Under the pieces are notes generated by a model. It had not been told where the DNA came from, did not search any database, and worked only from the letters and a program-made list of their open reading frames with translations. From positions 51,763 through 115,762 of the forward strand of contig NZ_RHNX01000006.1 of assembly GCF_003946335.1 (NCBI RefSeq): a stretch of DNA of 64,000 nt. The letters run 5' to 3'. Source of the DNA: Levilactobacillus fujinensis (GTDB lineage: Bacteria; Bacillota; Bacilli; Lactobacillales; Lactobacillaceae). Below, one piece after another: positions 37,529 to 46,860 of this stretch (the stretch's first letter is position 1; each line of letters opens with the position of its first letter). The translations under genes were made by a program, and so were the position numbers.

Positions 37529-37960
37529 TCAGTTAGTCAACCTAATCGGTAACTCCAAAACGAGTCGGTCACGCAACGTCAGGTCCTTTTCAATGATGAT
37601 TTGCTGATAGTTTTTCGTAAAGTAATCTGGTTCGACTGCGACCACGCGGAATCCGGCTTGCTGATGCAAACAAAGCTGCCTCAGACTAGTCGTTCCCGTC
37701 ACAATCCGAATGGTCCGATAACCATGATCGACCGCCCACTGCCGAGAAAACTCCAGCAGCTGGTGGCCGTAGCCATGCCGTTGCTTTTCTGGAACGACCG
37801 CAATGTTCATGACCTTAGACTGGGAACACAATACCGGCCACGCGTAAATCGTGTTGAGTGGTAAATACGTCGCAATCATTTGCTGGTTGGAATCCGCTAA
37901 CAGTAAGAGCTGATTTTATTCGATAGTTGGTGTCGTCACCTTTAGATAGGTCAATACCAT
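37529..37960 (-). pseudogene. GNAT acetyltransferase with an in-frame stop at codon 15
   Basis: A GGAGGA ribosome site precedes the ATG at 37958-37960. The frame reads MVLTYLKVTTPTIE, then TAA (37916-37918), then continues NQLLLLADSNQQMIATYLP without another stop for 128 codons. The later part holds the acetyl-CoA site VMNIAVVPEKQRHGYGHQLL and the C-terminal LHQQAGFRVV of GNAT enzymes. Translation could restart at the ATG at 37877-37879, but that lacks a ribosome site and the first strand. A sequencing error in the TTTTA run is possible. Substrate unknown. Confidence 0.8.
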
Positions 37961-37983
37961 ATAGTCGTTCCTCCATTTCACCA

Positions 37984-38015
37984 AAAAAATCGCCACGATA
38001 AATTCGCAGCGACTT
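37984..38015 (-). terminator. Terminator after yqeY
   Basis: On the minus strand GTCGCTGCGAATTTATCGTGGCGA forms a short hairpin ending in TTTTTTT, directly past the yqeY stop. Confidence 0.65.
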
Positions 38016-38020
38016 TCGGC

Positions 38021-38467
38021 TTACTTGTTCAACTGAGCCTTAACGGTCTTGTTGACAATGGCACCATCGGCCTTGCCCTTAACCTGAGGCATCACAACGC
38101 CCATGACCTTACCGAAGTCACCCATGCCACTTGCGGAGACCTTAGCAATGCTGTCCGCAACGATTTTAGCAACTTCATCTTCGCTCATTTGCTTAGGCGC
38201 ATATTTTTCAACGATGGCAATTTCAGCCTTAACGCCTTCAACCAAATCATCGCGGTTACCCTTCGCAAATTCTTCCATGGATTCCTTACGTTGTTTCATT
38301 TCACGAGAAACCACCGTTAACTCTTCGTCAGGGGTCAATTCATGACCTTGCTTGACCTTTTCGTTAGTCAAAGCTGCCTTCATCATCCGGATGACGTTCA
38401 GTGATAACTTGTCGTGCGCCTTCATGGCCGTCTTTAAATCAGTATTGAGTTGGGTTTCTAAACTCAT
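38021..38467 (-). CDS. yqeY: GatB/YqeY domain protein
   Basis: The 148-residue helical protein resembles the C-terminal tRNA-binding domain of GatB: SLETQLNTDLKTAMKAHDKLSLNVIRMMKAALTNEK at the start (residues 2-37) and GMGDFGKVMGVVMPQVKGKADG near the end. ATG follows AGGAGG. It normally sits directly downstream of rpsU; here an oppositely oriented dehydrogenase gene separates the two. Confidence 0.93.
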   Translation of the reverse strand: MSLETQLNTDLKTAMKAHDKLSLNVIRMMKAALTNEKVKQGHELTPDEELTVVSREMKQRKESMEEFAKGNRDDLVEGVKAEIAIVEKYAPKQMSEDEVAKIVADSIAKVSASGMGDFGKVMGVVMPQVKGKADGAIVNKTVKAQLNK

Positions 38468-38728
38468 TTCATTTCCTCCTAAAATCTATAGTTATTACTA
38501 AGTCTACACCTTATCTTGCCACTCGTCAGGTAAAGTTACCTTAAAGGGGTCCCCTCAGACGTGTCGTTTGTGCCTGTACCACGGCGATAAAGCAACAGTT
38601 TCACTTAACCCTTCACTTATTAACTAACATTAACAAATCAGTTAGGATAATAGCTCACAAATAGGACATAATTGTTATTTTCGTGCGAATCGGTTACGCT
38701 AGCCCTAATCAAGAAAGGAAGTCTTGTT

Positions 38729-39760
38729 ATGACCGATATGCGGGCCATCGGCTTTACTCAGAATTTACCACTTACAGACGAAAAAAGTTTCATTGAATTC
38801 TTTGAACCCAAGCCTACGCCAACGGGTCACGATATTTTAGTCAAGGTAATTGCCACCTCGGTTAATCCCGTTGACACAGGAGTACGACGAGGCACACAAC
38901 CCCCACTAAAGACACCCAAAGTAATTGGCTGGGATGCTTATGGCTCGATAGAGGCCGTAGGAGATGCTGTGACACTATTTCATCCCGGCGACCGAGTCTT
39001 TTACGCCGGCTCCTTTAAACGCCCAGGAACGGACAGCGAGTATCATCTGGTCGACGAACGGATTGTAGGCCACGCGCCTACTAGCTTAACGGCCGCTCAA
39101 ATTGCTGCAGTGCCGCTAACTTCTTTGACGGCGTGGGAAGCCCTATTTGAGCAAATGCATCTGTCGATTGACGATTCCGCTGCTAATGCCGGCAAGACCC
39201 TCCTAGTCATCAACGGTGCTGGCGGTGTCGGGTCCATGGCAACCCAGTTGGCTCATCTCGCTGGATTGACGGTCATTGCCACGGCTTCCCGACCAGAGAC
39301 CATCGCCTGGACAAGGGACCACGGTGCAGATGCCGTTGTTAATCACCGCGAGGACCTGGTTTCCCAGGTCAAGGCACTCGGCTATCCCACAATCGATTAT
39401 ATTTTAGAGCTCAGCAATCTCAACCAGCACTGGAACGAGATTGTCTCGTTGATTGCGCCCAGCGGAACCATCGTCTCCGTCACCGGTAATGATACCCCCA
39501 TTGACTTACGTGCTCTGAAACAAAAGCGGGCAACTTTCTCCTGGGAGTGGATGTATACCAAGTCCTTCTTCGAGACACCTGACATGATAACGCAACACCA
39601 AATTCTTGAACGGATTCGTGAGTTATTGGACGCTGATAAATTAAAGTCGACGTTGACCAAAACTTTTACGCCCATTAGTCCTGACAATCTTCGTGCAGCC
39701 CACGCGTTGGTCGAATCCAACCGGATGATTGGAAAAGTCGTCATAACCAATGAAAAATAG
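38729..39760 (+). CDS. Zinc-type alcohol dehydrogenase-like / quinone oxidoreductase family protein
   Basis: The 343-residue MDR protein has the GroES-like N-domain (SVNPVDTGVRRG) and the Rossmann nucleotide motif INGAGGVGSMATQLA. The catalytic zinc ligands of true alcohol dehydrogenases are absent, placing it with NADPH-dependent quinone oxidoreductase-like enzymes. The ATG at 38729 follows AAAGGAAG; a longer frame upstream lacks a ribosome site. It is transcribed against its neighbours between yqeY and rpsU, so it was probably inserted there. Confidence 0.9.
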   Translation: MTDMRAIGFTQNLPLTDEKSFIEFFEPKPTPTGHDILVKVIATSVNPVDTGVRRGTQPPLKTPKVIGWDAYGSIEAVGDAVTLFHPGDRVFYAGSFKRPGTDSEYHLVDERIVGHAPTSLTAAQIAAVPLTSLTAWEALFEQMHLSIDDSAANAGKTLLVINGAGGVGSMATQLAHLAGLTVIATASRPETIAWTRDHGADAVVNHREDLVSQVKALGYPTIDYILELSNLNQHWNEIVSLIAPSGTIVSVTGNDTPIDLRALKQKRATFSWEWMYTKSFFETPDMITQHQILERIRELLDADKLKSTLTKTFTPISPDNLRAAHALVESNRMIGKVVITNEK

Positions 39761-39765
39761 CGTAT

Positions 39766-39803
39766 AAAAAAACTCAGGACACGTAAATGTCCTGAGTTTT
39801 TTT
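39766..39803. terminator. Bidirectional terminator between dehydrogenase and rpsU
   Basis: AAAAAAACTCAGGACA with loop CGTAAA and TGTCCTGAGTTTTTTT: near-perfect stem with T runs on both strands between convergent genes. Confidence 0.93.
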
Positions 39804-39823
39804 AGTTAAATTGCAAAAAGAGC

Positions 39824-40012
39824 TTAGAAACGCTTCTTCTTAGCTTTACGCTTACGCGCAGCTTCTGATTTTAACTTTTTCTTCACACTTGGTTTTTCGT
39901 AAAATTCACGTTTACGGTATTCTTGTAAAGTACCGCTACGGGAAACCGTACGTTTGAAGCGCCGAAGAGCGTCGTCAAAAGACTCGTTTTTGCGAACGAC
40001 TGTCTTTGCCAT
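39824..40012 (-). CDS. rpsU: 30S ribosomal protein S21
   Basis: The 62-residue basic protein [19 protein letters not shown]... ends in the lysine/arginine-rich tail [11 protein letters not shown] start at ATG 40010-40012, about 8 nt after GGAGGGAGGG; an 18-codon upstream extension is not plausible. It is divergent from the PPDK-regulator gene. Confidence 0.97.
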   Translation of the reverse strand: MAKTVVRKNESFDDALRRFKRTVSRSGTLQEYRKREFYEKPSVKKKLKSEAARKRKAKKKRF

Positions 40013-40191
40013 ATAAAATTCCCTCCCTCCGAGCACAAGTAATAACGTCGGTTGGAATTTGTCCACCGGCGTAACGGTTCTTAACTATTATACATAAACA
40101 CCCAAAGTACGTCAATAATGCCAGCAAATAAAATTTGAACCGTTTTCGTCTACGGGTTAAACTAGAAGAAAACGTCAGAGGAGTTGCCCAC

Positions 40192-41019
40192 ATGCCGCAA
40201 ATCAATATTTTCGTCATATCTGATTCATCTGGTGAGACTGCGCTAACCGTTGCCCAGACTGCTGTTTCCCAGTTTCCTAGCGTCAAGGCAAGTTATCAAC
40301 GGTTTCCTTTCATTCAAACCGATTCCATCCTAGAAGGAATCTTAAATCTAGCCAAGAAGCAACGAGCTATGATTTTTCATACTTTAGTTAATGCAAAATT
40401 AAGTCAACACGTTCGCGAATTTGCTACCGCTAATCAATTACAGCAATTTGACTGTATCCAACCAGCTATGGCCGTTCTCCACAATGCAACGGGATTAGAC
40501 CCCGTGGGCGTGCCTGGACTGGTCCACAACTTAAATGACACGTATTTTGACCGTATCGCCGCCATGGAGTTCGCTGTGACATATGATGATGGCAAGGACC
40601 CCGCCGGCCTTCTAAAGGCTGACATCGTCATTTTAGGCGTCTCACGGACCTCTAAGACCCCCTTATCCTTGTTCTTGGCCAACCGGAATCTCCGAGTCGC
40701 CAACCTACCGCTGTCACCGCAGACACAATTACCCCAGGAGCTTTGGCAGGTTGACCCCAAGCGAATCTTTGGCTTGACCAACCGGCCAGAGATTTTACGT
40801 AAGATACGGCAAGAGCGGATGATTTCTTACGGATTGCCCGCCGACAGTGCTTATTCCGACACACAAAAAATTACGGAAGAACTCGACTATGCGACAAAAC
40901 TTTATAAAAAAATTGGTTGTTTAGTCATCGATGTTTCCAACAAGTCAATTGAAGAAACGGCAACATTGATTATGGAAAGCGTGGATTATGATTTGATTCC
41001 CCATCCTTTAGCTGATTAA
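40192..41019 (+). CDS. yqfL: Putative pyruvate, phosphate dikinase regulatory protein (DUF299)
   Basis: The 275-residue protein carries the kinase/pyrophosphorylase signatures of the family: IFVISDSSGETA at the N-terminus and the P-loop GVSRTSKTPLS. Members add or remove phosphate on a threonine of PPDK or PEP synthase, using ADP. The ATG at 40192 follows AGAGGAG. In many Firmicutes this gene lies between glyS and dnaG; here it is next to rpsU. A strong terminator follows. Confidence 0.92.
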   Translation: MPQINIFVISDSSGETALTVAQTAVSQFPSVKASYQRFPFIQTDSILEGILNLAKKQRAMIFHTLVNAKLSQHVREFATANQLQQFDCIQPAMAVLHNATGLDPVGVPGLVHNLNDTYFDRIAAMEFAVTYDDGKDPAGLLKADIVILGVSRTSKTPLSLFLANRNLRVANLPLSPQTQLPQELWQVDPKRIFGLTNRPEILRKIRQERMISYGLPADSAYSDTQKITEELDYATKLYKKIGCLVIDVSNKSIEETATLIMESVDYDLIPHPLAD

Positions 41020-41029
41020 CCACCAAACT

Positions 41030-41082
41030 AAAAAGGAGATGAGCATGTGACTAAATTTGGTCACATGCTCATCTCCTTTTTA
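41030..41082 (+). terminator. Terminator after the PPDK-regulator gene
   Basis: AAAAGGAGATGAGCATGTGA and its complement form a 20-bp perfect stem closing in TTTTTA, directly after the gene. Confidence 0.93.
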
Positions 41083-41095
41083 GCTATCGTCTAAA

Positions 41096-41399
41096 GAAAG
41101 TCAAAACGTTTCCCTTACTCTTGCGGCCGTATGAATTATCACCACTAAATTAGTGGTACTGGTCGCACTCCGGCTCTGATTGTGCCCGTCAATTCCGATC
41201 ACTGAACCCCAAGTGGTTGCTAAAGTTTAAACATAATTCAACAGCGTTTCTGGCGGCATGGTCCATGTTGCCTCAGACCAATTACGTCAGCCCATATCTG
41301 CCAGCCAGTAAGGCGATGTCTGGACTAAGTTGCCCAATTTTAGTCTCAATATCGTTGTGACAACAGTCATGATGGCATTTTAGGCCTTTCAACTTTCTT
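41096..41399. repeat. Dispersed palindromic repeat, family B, internally shortened copy
   Basis: Aligns with the left and right thirds of 14484-15063: shared blocks include TTACTCTTGCG, CGCACTCCGGC, CACTGAACCCCAAGTGG, GCTAAAGTTTAAACATAATTCAA, CCCATATCTGCC, ATCGTTGTGACAACAGTCAT and a CTTTCAACTTTC end. The central hairpin is missing. It lies between convergent genes. Confidence 0.8.
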
Positions 41400-41407
41400 G
41401 TCTTTAA

Positions 41408-42337
41408 TTAGCGTGTTAAAAATTCATCGACCGGTTTCTCGGCCAATACATCGGCCTCTAAATCTGGATTAAACCGCTGGGCCTTCAGCATGGCCACTTC
41501 ATAGCCATGTGGGTTGACCCCATGTTTCCGGTCGGGCCCCATCACAGGTGTCTCCATAATTTTAGGCACCGCAGTGAGTTGGGGATGATGCGCTACGGCG
41601 TTCAAAACGTCAAAACCCAACGTCCCCAGACCAATATTGGTGTGCCGATCTTTATGACTACCCTGGGGATTTTTCGAATCGTTCAGGTGAATAACTTTCA
41701 GTTTATCAATCCCAATGACATGATCGAACTCATTGAGCACCCCATCAAAGTCATCAGCAATTGCATACCCTGCATCACTCGTATGACAGGTGTCGAAACA
41801 AACGGACAAGCGGTCATTAGTCGCCGTGGCAGCCATAATCGCGGCCAATTCTTCAAACGTCCGTCCAACCTCGGTTCCCTTGCCTGCCATCGTCTCTAGG
41901 GCAATCTGAACCGGCTCCTGGCCCGCACTCAAAATTTCGTCAAGGCCCTTCGCAATTTGTGCAATGGCCGCCGGTGCGCCAGCACCAACATGTGCTCCCG
42001 GATGGAGAACAATTTGTGTCGCTCCCAAGGCCGCTGCACGCTGAACCTCAGCCGTTAAAAATCCAACCGCAAACCCATAATTTTGCGGTTTTACTGTATT
42101 CCCTAAATTAACCACGTACGGGGCATGAACCACGACGGCACGTTGGTCGTGAGCGGCCATGAAGGCCTTACCCGCTTCAATGTTCAACTCTTCAATGGGT
42201 TTACGGCGTGTATTTTGTGGCGCCCCAGTATAGATCATAAAAACATTTTCGCCAAAGCCGGCAGCTTCTTGCGCCGAACCCAGCAGCATGTCCTTCCCCT
42301 TCATACTAACGTGTGAGCCGATTAAAAATTCTGCCAT
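41408..42337 (-). CDS. nfo: Endonuclease IV (AP endonuclease)
   Basis: The 309-residue TIM-barrel enzyme cuts 5' of abasic sites in base excision repair using three zinc ions. Ligand motifs are visible: [52 protein letters not shown] and NIGLG. I start at ATG 42335-42337 after AAAGGAAG rather than six codons upstream. The gene follows the glycerophosphotransferase by one base and may share its transcript. Confidence 0.95.
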   Translation of the reverse strand: MAEFLIGSHVSMKGKDMLLGSAQEAAGFGENVFMIYTGAPQNTRRKPIEELNIEAGKAFMAAHDQRAVVVHAPYVVNLGNTVKPQNYGFAVGFLTAEVQRAAALGATQIVLHPGAHVGAGAPAAIAQIAKGLDEILSAGQEPVQIALETMAGKGTEVGRTFEELAAIMAATATNDRLSVCFDTCHTSDAGYAIADDFDGVLNEFDHVIGIDKLKVIHLNDSKNPQGSHKDRHTNIGLGTLGFDVLNAVAHHPQLTAVPKIMETPVMGPDRKHGVNPHGYEVAMLKAQRFNPDLEADVLAEKPVDEFLTR

Positions 42338-42338
42338 C

Positions 42339-43556
42339 TTAATCTTCCTTTCCACTAAGAATCACTTGGACAACTTGGTGACTCGCCGTCCCGTCTTCCC
42401 ACTCACAAAATTTGTGGTAGAACGCCGCTTGCTGGTCACGATAGTCGATAAATTCACCAACAGTTTGCCAAACGTCAAGCTGCTGGTAAAAGGCCGTAGC
42501 CGTCGTCACCAGTGGTCCTGGAATCTCCCGTTCGTAGTCGAAGTAAAACCCGCGCAGTTGATCGCGGTAGTGGGCCAAATCATAGGCAAAAAATAGCTCT
42601 GGTCGTTTTAGATTAGCAAAGTCAAACATGACTGAAGAATAGTCCGTAATCAGCAGATCTGAAATCAGATAGAGTTCAGCAATATCTGTATCGGCCAACA
42701 CTGTGACCCGGTCCTCAAAGCCATGAATATCAATGGCATCTTTGACCAAGTAGTGTGGCCGAATAATCAACCGTGTCTTAGCTGGCACGTGCTTGAAGAA
42801 CTCACCGAGGTCAAATGGCAGGTCAAACCGATAAACTCCCGGCCGAACCGCCATGTCGTCTCGCCAGGTTGGGGCATACGTCACGACTGGTCCCGCCACC
42901 GAACCCAACAGCTTCTGTTTCAGCTGCTGAATCTGATCGTTACTAGTCGTATACAACACATCGTTGCGGGGATATCCAACCGATAAGAACCGATTACGAA
43001 AGCCAAACGCCGACTTAAAAATATCCTGTGAATACTGGTTCGGTGCAATCAAGTAGTTCCAGCGATTAGCGGCTGTGACGAACTGCTGGTGATAGTCGGC
43101 CGTTGTGGTTCCCGGAATCGCAACATGTTCGATATCAGCACCTAACTTTTTAAGTGGTGTGCCATGCCAAGTCTGAATTATTTGTGTCCGCCGGTTCTTG
43201 CGCCACCAATTGGGGAGTCGCGAGTTTAAGACCCAGAACTCGGCACGGGCCATCAGGCCGACCCACCGCGGCGTGAAGCGCTTGACCAATTTGATCTGCG
43301 GGTATTTTATCTGTAACGCCGAATACTCCCTGGGTTTTACGCTAAAGTACGCCGTCTGCGCATACTCCGGGTGAGCTGCCACCAATTCACGGTAGATGGC
43401 TGCCGGATTGTCATTGACATCCTTACCGTTAAAACTTTCAAATATCACGAGCCGTCGCTTTATGGGTAAACAAATAAGCCCATCGTTCAACACGATGAGC
43501 CCATAGCGAGCAACGAGCTTCAATGACTGAATAATGTGACTTGAACCATTCGCCAT
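42339..43556 (-). CDS. CDP-glycerol glycerophosphotransferase (TagF/TagB-like)
   Basis: The 405-residue protein belongs to the teichoic-acid glycerophosphotransferase family. Motifs: [12 protein letters not shown] with the catalytic histidine (about residue 150), [17 protein letters not shown] and the C-terminal [13 protein letters not shown]. It transfers glycerol-phosphate units from CDP-glycerol at the inner membrane face. It may be polymerase or primase; length is shorter than TagF polymerases with an extra N-domain. It forms a run with the TagG permease and a second transferase upstream. Confidence 0.88.
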   Translation of the reverse strand: MANGSSHIIQSLKLVARYGLIVLNDGLICLPIKRRLVIFESFNGKDVNDNPAAIYRELVAAHPEYAQTAYFSVKPREYSALQIKYPQIKLVKRFTPRWVGLMARAEFWVLNSRLPNWWRKNRRTQIIQTWHGTPLKKLGADIEHVAIPGTTTADYHQQFVTAANRWNYLIAPNQYSQDIFKSAFGFRNRFLSVGYPRNDVLYTTSNDQIQQLKQKLLGSVAGPVVTYAPTWRDDMAVRPGVYRFDLPFDLGEFFKHVPAKTRLIIRPHYLVKDAIDIHGFEDRVTVLADTDIAELYLISDLLITDYSSVMFDFANLKRPELFFAYDLAHYRDQLRGFYFDYEREIPGPLVTTATAFYQQLDVWQTVGEFIDYRDQQAAFYHKFCEWEDGTASHQVVQVILSGKED

Positions 43557-43575
43557 TTGAGGTTGCTCCTTTCAA

Positions 43576-44385
43576 TTAGATTAAATCAACGAAGCGTGAC
43601 CGGAACTTGTAATGTAGATGTGAACCAATCAGCAACACGAAGAACACGAACATCCAGAACTCCAACGTTAGCATTGGGTGTTGCCAGAACCAACCAGTCC
43701 CAATGAAGGACTCCCGGAATCCATTAACGATGTAATAGTAAGGATTCAATTCGAGCAAATGGACAAATGGTGCTGGGAACGACGTGGTGACAAAGTTAAA
43801 CAGCACGCCAGACACATAAAATAACATCCGCATCACGGACTGCAACAAAATGTGGTAATCCCGAACCAAGACACTGATACATGAGTTTAAGACGCCTAGG
43901 GCCACCAATAAACAGATCATCGCAAAGAAGTAGTAGATCCACTGAAACCAAGACACCTTAGGATATACGCCGTTCAGCAGACCAATAAAAATGGAGAAGA
44001 CCATCATCGTCCAAAAAGAGCTCAAATTGCTGACCACTTTAATCGTTGGTAATGCCGATACTGGGAACTTCATTTTGGCAACCATGTTGACCCGTTGGTA
44101 AATACTCTTAGATGCATCCAACGTTGCTCGGTTCATGAAGAACCAAGGCGTAATTCCGATAACCATCCATGGCAGGTAACCGACACCATTTAAGGGTTGA
44201 CCATGTTTTAACCCAACACCGAAGACTAACCAGTAAATTGCGATTTGAATCAGCGGATATAAATATTCCCACGCCAATCCTAAGTAATGACTCTGATAAC
44301 TTGCTTGATCCTCATACCGGGAAATCCGAAAAATAATGCCGATACTCGAAATTTGTTCTTTGAATAAGGTCATGACCTCTTTCAA
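43576..44385 (-). CDS. tagG: Teichoic acid ABC transporter permease
   Basis: The 269-residue protein has six predicted helices and the ABC-2 permease pattern of TagG: SHYLGLAWEYLYPLIQ, GYLPWMVIGITPWFF and ELNPYYYIVNGFRE. It exports lipid-linked teichoic acid with the ATPase TagH. The TTG start (44383-44385) lies 9 nt after GGAG. No tagH is found in this window, so the ATPase must be encoded elsewhere. Confidence 0.92.
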   Translation of the reverse strand: MKEVMTLFKEQISSIGIIFRISRYEDQASYQSHYLGLAWEYLYPLIQIAIYWLVFGVGLKHGQPLNGVGYLPWMVIGITPWFFMNRATLDASKSIYQRVNMVAKMKFPVSALPTIKVVSNLSSFWTMMVFSIFIGLLNGVYPKVSWFQWIYYFFAMICLLVALGVLNSCISVLVRDYHILLQSVMRMLFYVSGVLFNFVTTSFPAPFVHLLELNPYYYIVNGFRESFIGTGWFWQHPMLTLEFWMFVFFVLLIGSHLHYKFRSRFVDLI

Positions 44386-44403
44386 GGCACTGCACTCCTT
44401 TAA

Positions 44404-45552
44404 TTAATCAGTTAATAGCGCCACGTACCGCGCTACGACACGGGTCGTAGCTTGGCCGTCGTTGGCACTATTCCAATGTTGATTGAATTGTGTAAAGTCA
44501 GTTGGCGCATCCGCAGCGATTGCTGCCGCCAAGTGCTGACTGTCGACTAGTGCCCGACTCGGCAGCCAATCGTATAAATCGTCCTGCACCCCAGGATCTT
44601 GCGAGTACGTCGGCAGGTCGAACAGATAAAACAGTAAGCTGTGCGCATTTGGCAAGAGACTGTAATCGAAGGCAACGGAAGAATAGTCCGTCACCACGGT
44701 CTCCGCCACCGTCAATAATTCGGCCGTGCTTAATTGCTGAGCCACTACAACCTGTTCACCCAGCTGTGACTGTAAGTTTGTCGCTTGGTCCGCTAACACA
44801 GGATGTAACTTGACGACCACCCGTGCCTCAGAATCCGCGCGTAATGCTTGGGCCAGTCCGGTCGGTGGTGTAAACATCGCACCATCACGATAAGTAGGCG
44901 CATACAAGATAACCCGGTGTCCCGTTAATTCCGGAGCGAGCCGGGCAACTTTAGCCTGGGCTTGTGCCACCCAATCGGTATCGTTTAGTCGATCTGACCG
45001 CGGATACCCCAACACGTACATCCGGTCTGCAGGGACGCGATAACTCTTCGAAAAAACCGCTCCCATCGCCGCAGCTCCCACAACGTAATCATCAAACTGA
45101 TCATACACAGCTTGAAAACGCCGCTGATCACTCTGTGAGCGTTGCCCCGTTGTGGGATCGTCCCAGCCGAAACGTTTGATTGCGCCCGCCGCATGCCACA
45201 TTTGCACGATACGCATTCGTTTTGGATGGTGCAATCCGCCCAAGAAAGCATAGTAGTTATCGCAAAATAACACGCGCGCCCGCATAATGGTCGGGATGCC
45301 TTTAAAGACAAATTGAAGATCATCTCGAAACGGATGAACGCTAATTCCGGCCGCGGCTAGCTGTTTAGCGGCCACTTCGTATGCTGGCCGATAGAAAACC
45401 ACCAACGATCGATCGGCTGGTATCGCCGCAGCTAAAGCCTTAATGAAGGGCAAATTGTCTCCAAAACTCATCAGGTAGACCACGTTACGCTGGCGACGAC
45501 CCGCACACAGTAGCGACATTAGTCGTACTAACCATAAATAAATCTCTTTCAC
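44404..45552 (-). CDS. CDP-glycerol glycerophosphotransferase (TagB-like)
   Basis: About 382 residues, with an N-terminal membrane-associated helix (KEIYLWLVRLMSLL) and the family motifs QMWHAAGAIKRFG, ILYAPTYRDG, VVKLHPVL and VVTDYSSVAFDYSLL. By size and order it may be the priming transferase, with the 42339-43556 gene as a second transferase. I choose the GTG at 45550-45552 behind GGTGAT; a GTG six codons upstream is also possible. Both choices lack a strong ribosome site. Confidence 0.85.
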   Translation of the reverse strand: MKEIYLWLVRLMSLLCAGRRQRNVVYLMSFGDNLPFIKALAAAIPADRSLVVFYRPAYEVAAKQLAAAGISVHPFRDDLQFVFKGIPTIMRARVLFCDNYYAFLGGLHHPKRMRIVQMWHAAGAIKRFGWDDPTTGQRSQSDQRRFQAVYDQFDDYVVGAAAMGAVFSKSYRVPADRMYVLGYPRSDRLNDTDWVAQAQAKVARLAPELTGHRVILYAPTYRDGAMFTPPTGLAQALRADSEARVVVKLHPVLADQATNLQSQLGEQVVVAQQLSTAELLTVAETVVTDYSSVAFDYSLLPNAHSLLFYLFDLPTYSQDPGVQDDLYDWLPSRALVDSQHLAAAIAADAPTDFTQFNQHWNSANDGQATTRVVARYVALLTD

Positions 45553-45679
45553 GTTAATCACCAATATCACTTATTTTTCGCTGTCCATAACACCGAGAAT
45601 TATACCACATCTCCTTAAAGAACCTAGAGATTTTTAAGAAGCTTTAAGAAACACACTCGAAATGCTCTCGAAAAGAAAC

Positions 45680-45703
45680 GAGTCTGGGAAAAAACCCAGA
45701 CTC
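45680..45703 (-). terminator. Hairpin terminator downstream of yitT
   Basis: A perfect 9-bp stem GAGTCTGGG/CCCAGACTC with a six-base homopolymer loop, followed on the minus strand by TTTCTTTTC. It lies between repeat copy A2 and the tag operon. Confidence 0.65.
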
Positions 45704-45706
45704 CTT

Positions 45707-45846
45707 TGATATCTCCGAATTTATATTGCTGAAACGTGGGACAAAAGGCAGCTGACTCCGCTTAAAACTGATAACCAAACAATCCAAGCCCGAGATTATT
45801 CGGTTATCAGTCTTAATACTCGCCAGCTAATCGCCTTTTGTCCCAC
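45707..45846. repeat. Structured intergenic repeat, family A, copy 2
   Basis: About 140 bases, colinear with 7581-7721. The outer arms GTGGGACAAAAGGC (45736-45749) and GCCTTTTGTCCCAC (45833-45846) are a perfect 14-bp inverted repeat. The inner arms CTGATAACC and GGTTATCAG pair perfectly over 9 bp. The two copies differ at paired positions in a way that keeps pairing. Confidence 0.8.
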
Positions 45847-45872
45847 TCTCGTTGCGTACTAACCCATTGTAA

Positions 45873-46748
45873 CTACCATTTTGGCTCATAAAAGTGACCG
45901 AGAACCTTAACCGTATCAGAAATGCTGACAAAGGCTTTTGGATCAGCTTCTTCCATAGCTGTCTCTAAAGCATCCATTTCGTAACGCGTAATCACGGTAA
46001 ATAGAATCGTCTTTTCGTCATGCCGATAAGCCCCTTCTGCCCCGTGGACAATGGTAATTCCCCGCCGCATGTGGTTTTGAATGCTATCAATCACCGTCTT
46101 GGGCCGATCGGTGATGACCATGACCTGCATCCGCTGTTGTCGCGTAAAGGTCATATCGATTACCTTGGCGTTGACAAACAAACCCAGTGCAGAATATAGG
46201 GCGTATGGCCAGCCGTAAACAAATCCGGCACTAATGACGATCAAACTGTTAAAGGCAATGTTAATGGTCCCCATGCTCCGACCCGTTTTTCGCCGCAACA
46301 CGATACCAATGATATCCAACCCACCGGTCGAGATTCCATTTTTCAACGCAAATCCCGTCCCAAATCCATTGACCGCACCCCCAAAAATCGCACAGATAAT
46401 AGGGTCACTGGTTAAGTGAACCGGTTGAATCACACGAATCATCACCGACGCAAACAGAACACAAATAAAGGTGAAGACCGTGAAAGACTTTCCAATCTGC
46501 TTCCAGGCTAGGAAGAACATAGGAATGTTGATCAAAAACAGACCCAGGGCCGTTGTAATATGAAACGTCCCCAACCCAGCCGTCAAACTATTAACCAATT
46601 GGGCTAACCCAGTAACTCCGGAAGAATAAATATGACCAGGCGTCCAGAAAAAGTTCACCGCAATTGACACTAGGACTCCGTAGAAAAAGGCAACGGAGAA
46701 TTTCGCCGTATAGGTATGCCGTTTTAACAACTGCTGCACATCATCCAT
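45873..46748 (-). CDS. YitT family membrane protein
   Basis: The 291-residue protein has five to six membrane helices (DUF161 repeats, with GHIYSSGVTGLAQLV and GGLDIIGIVLRR) and a soluble C-terminal DUF2179 domain (about 210-285). The family is widespread in Firmicutes and its function is not established. It appears monocistronic. Confidence 0.9.
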   Translation of the reverse strand: MDDVQQLLKRHTYTAKFSVAFFYGVLVSIAVNFFWTPGHIYSSGVTGLAQLVNSLTAGLGTFHITTALGLFLINIPMFFLAWKQIGKSFTVFTFICVLFASVMIRVIQPVHLTSDPIICAIFGGAVNGFGTGFALKNGISTGGLDIIGIVLRRKTGRSMGTINIAFNSLIVISAGFVYGWPYALYSALGLFVNAKVIDMTFTRQQRMQVMVITDRPKTVIDSIQNHMRRGITIVHGAEGAYRHDEKTILFTVITRYEMDALETAMEEADPKAFVSISDTVKVLGHFYEPKW

Positions 46749-46860
46749 GATTTAAATACCGACCTCGCTTATATCGTTAATTATCCTTTATACTATGCTC
46801 GGCTTAGTATAGCATTTAATCGCCGTCACGGCCACGACAAATACCGGGTTTTAACGACTT

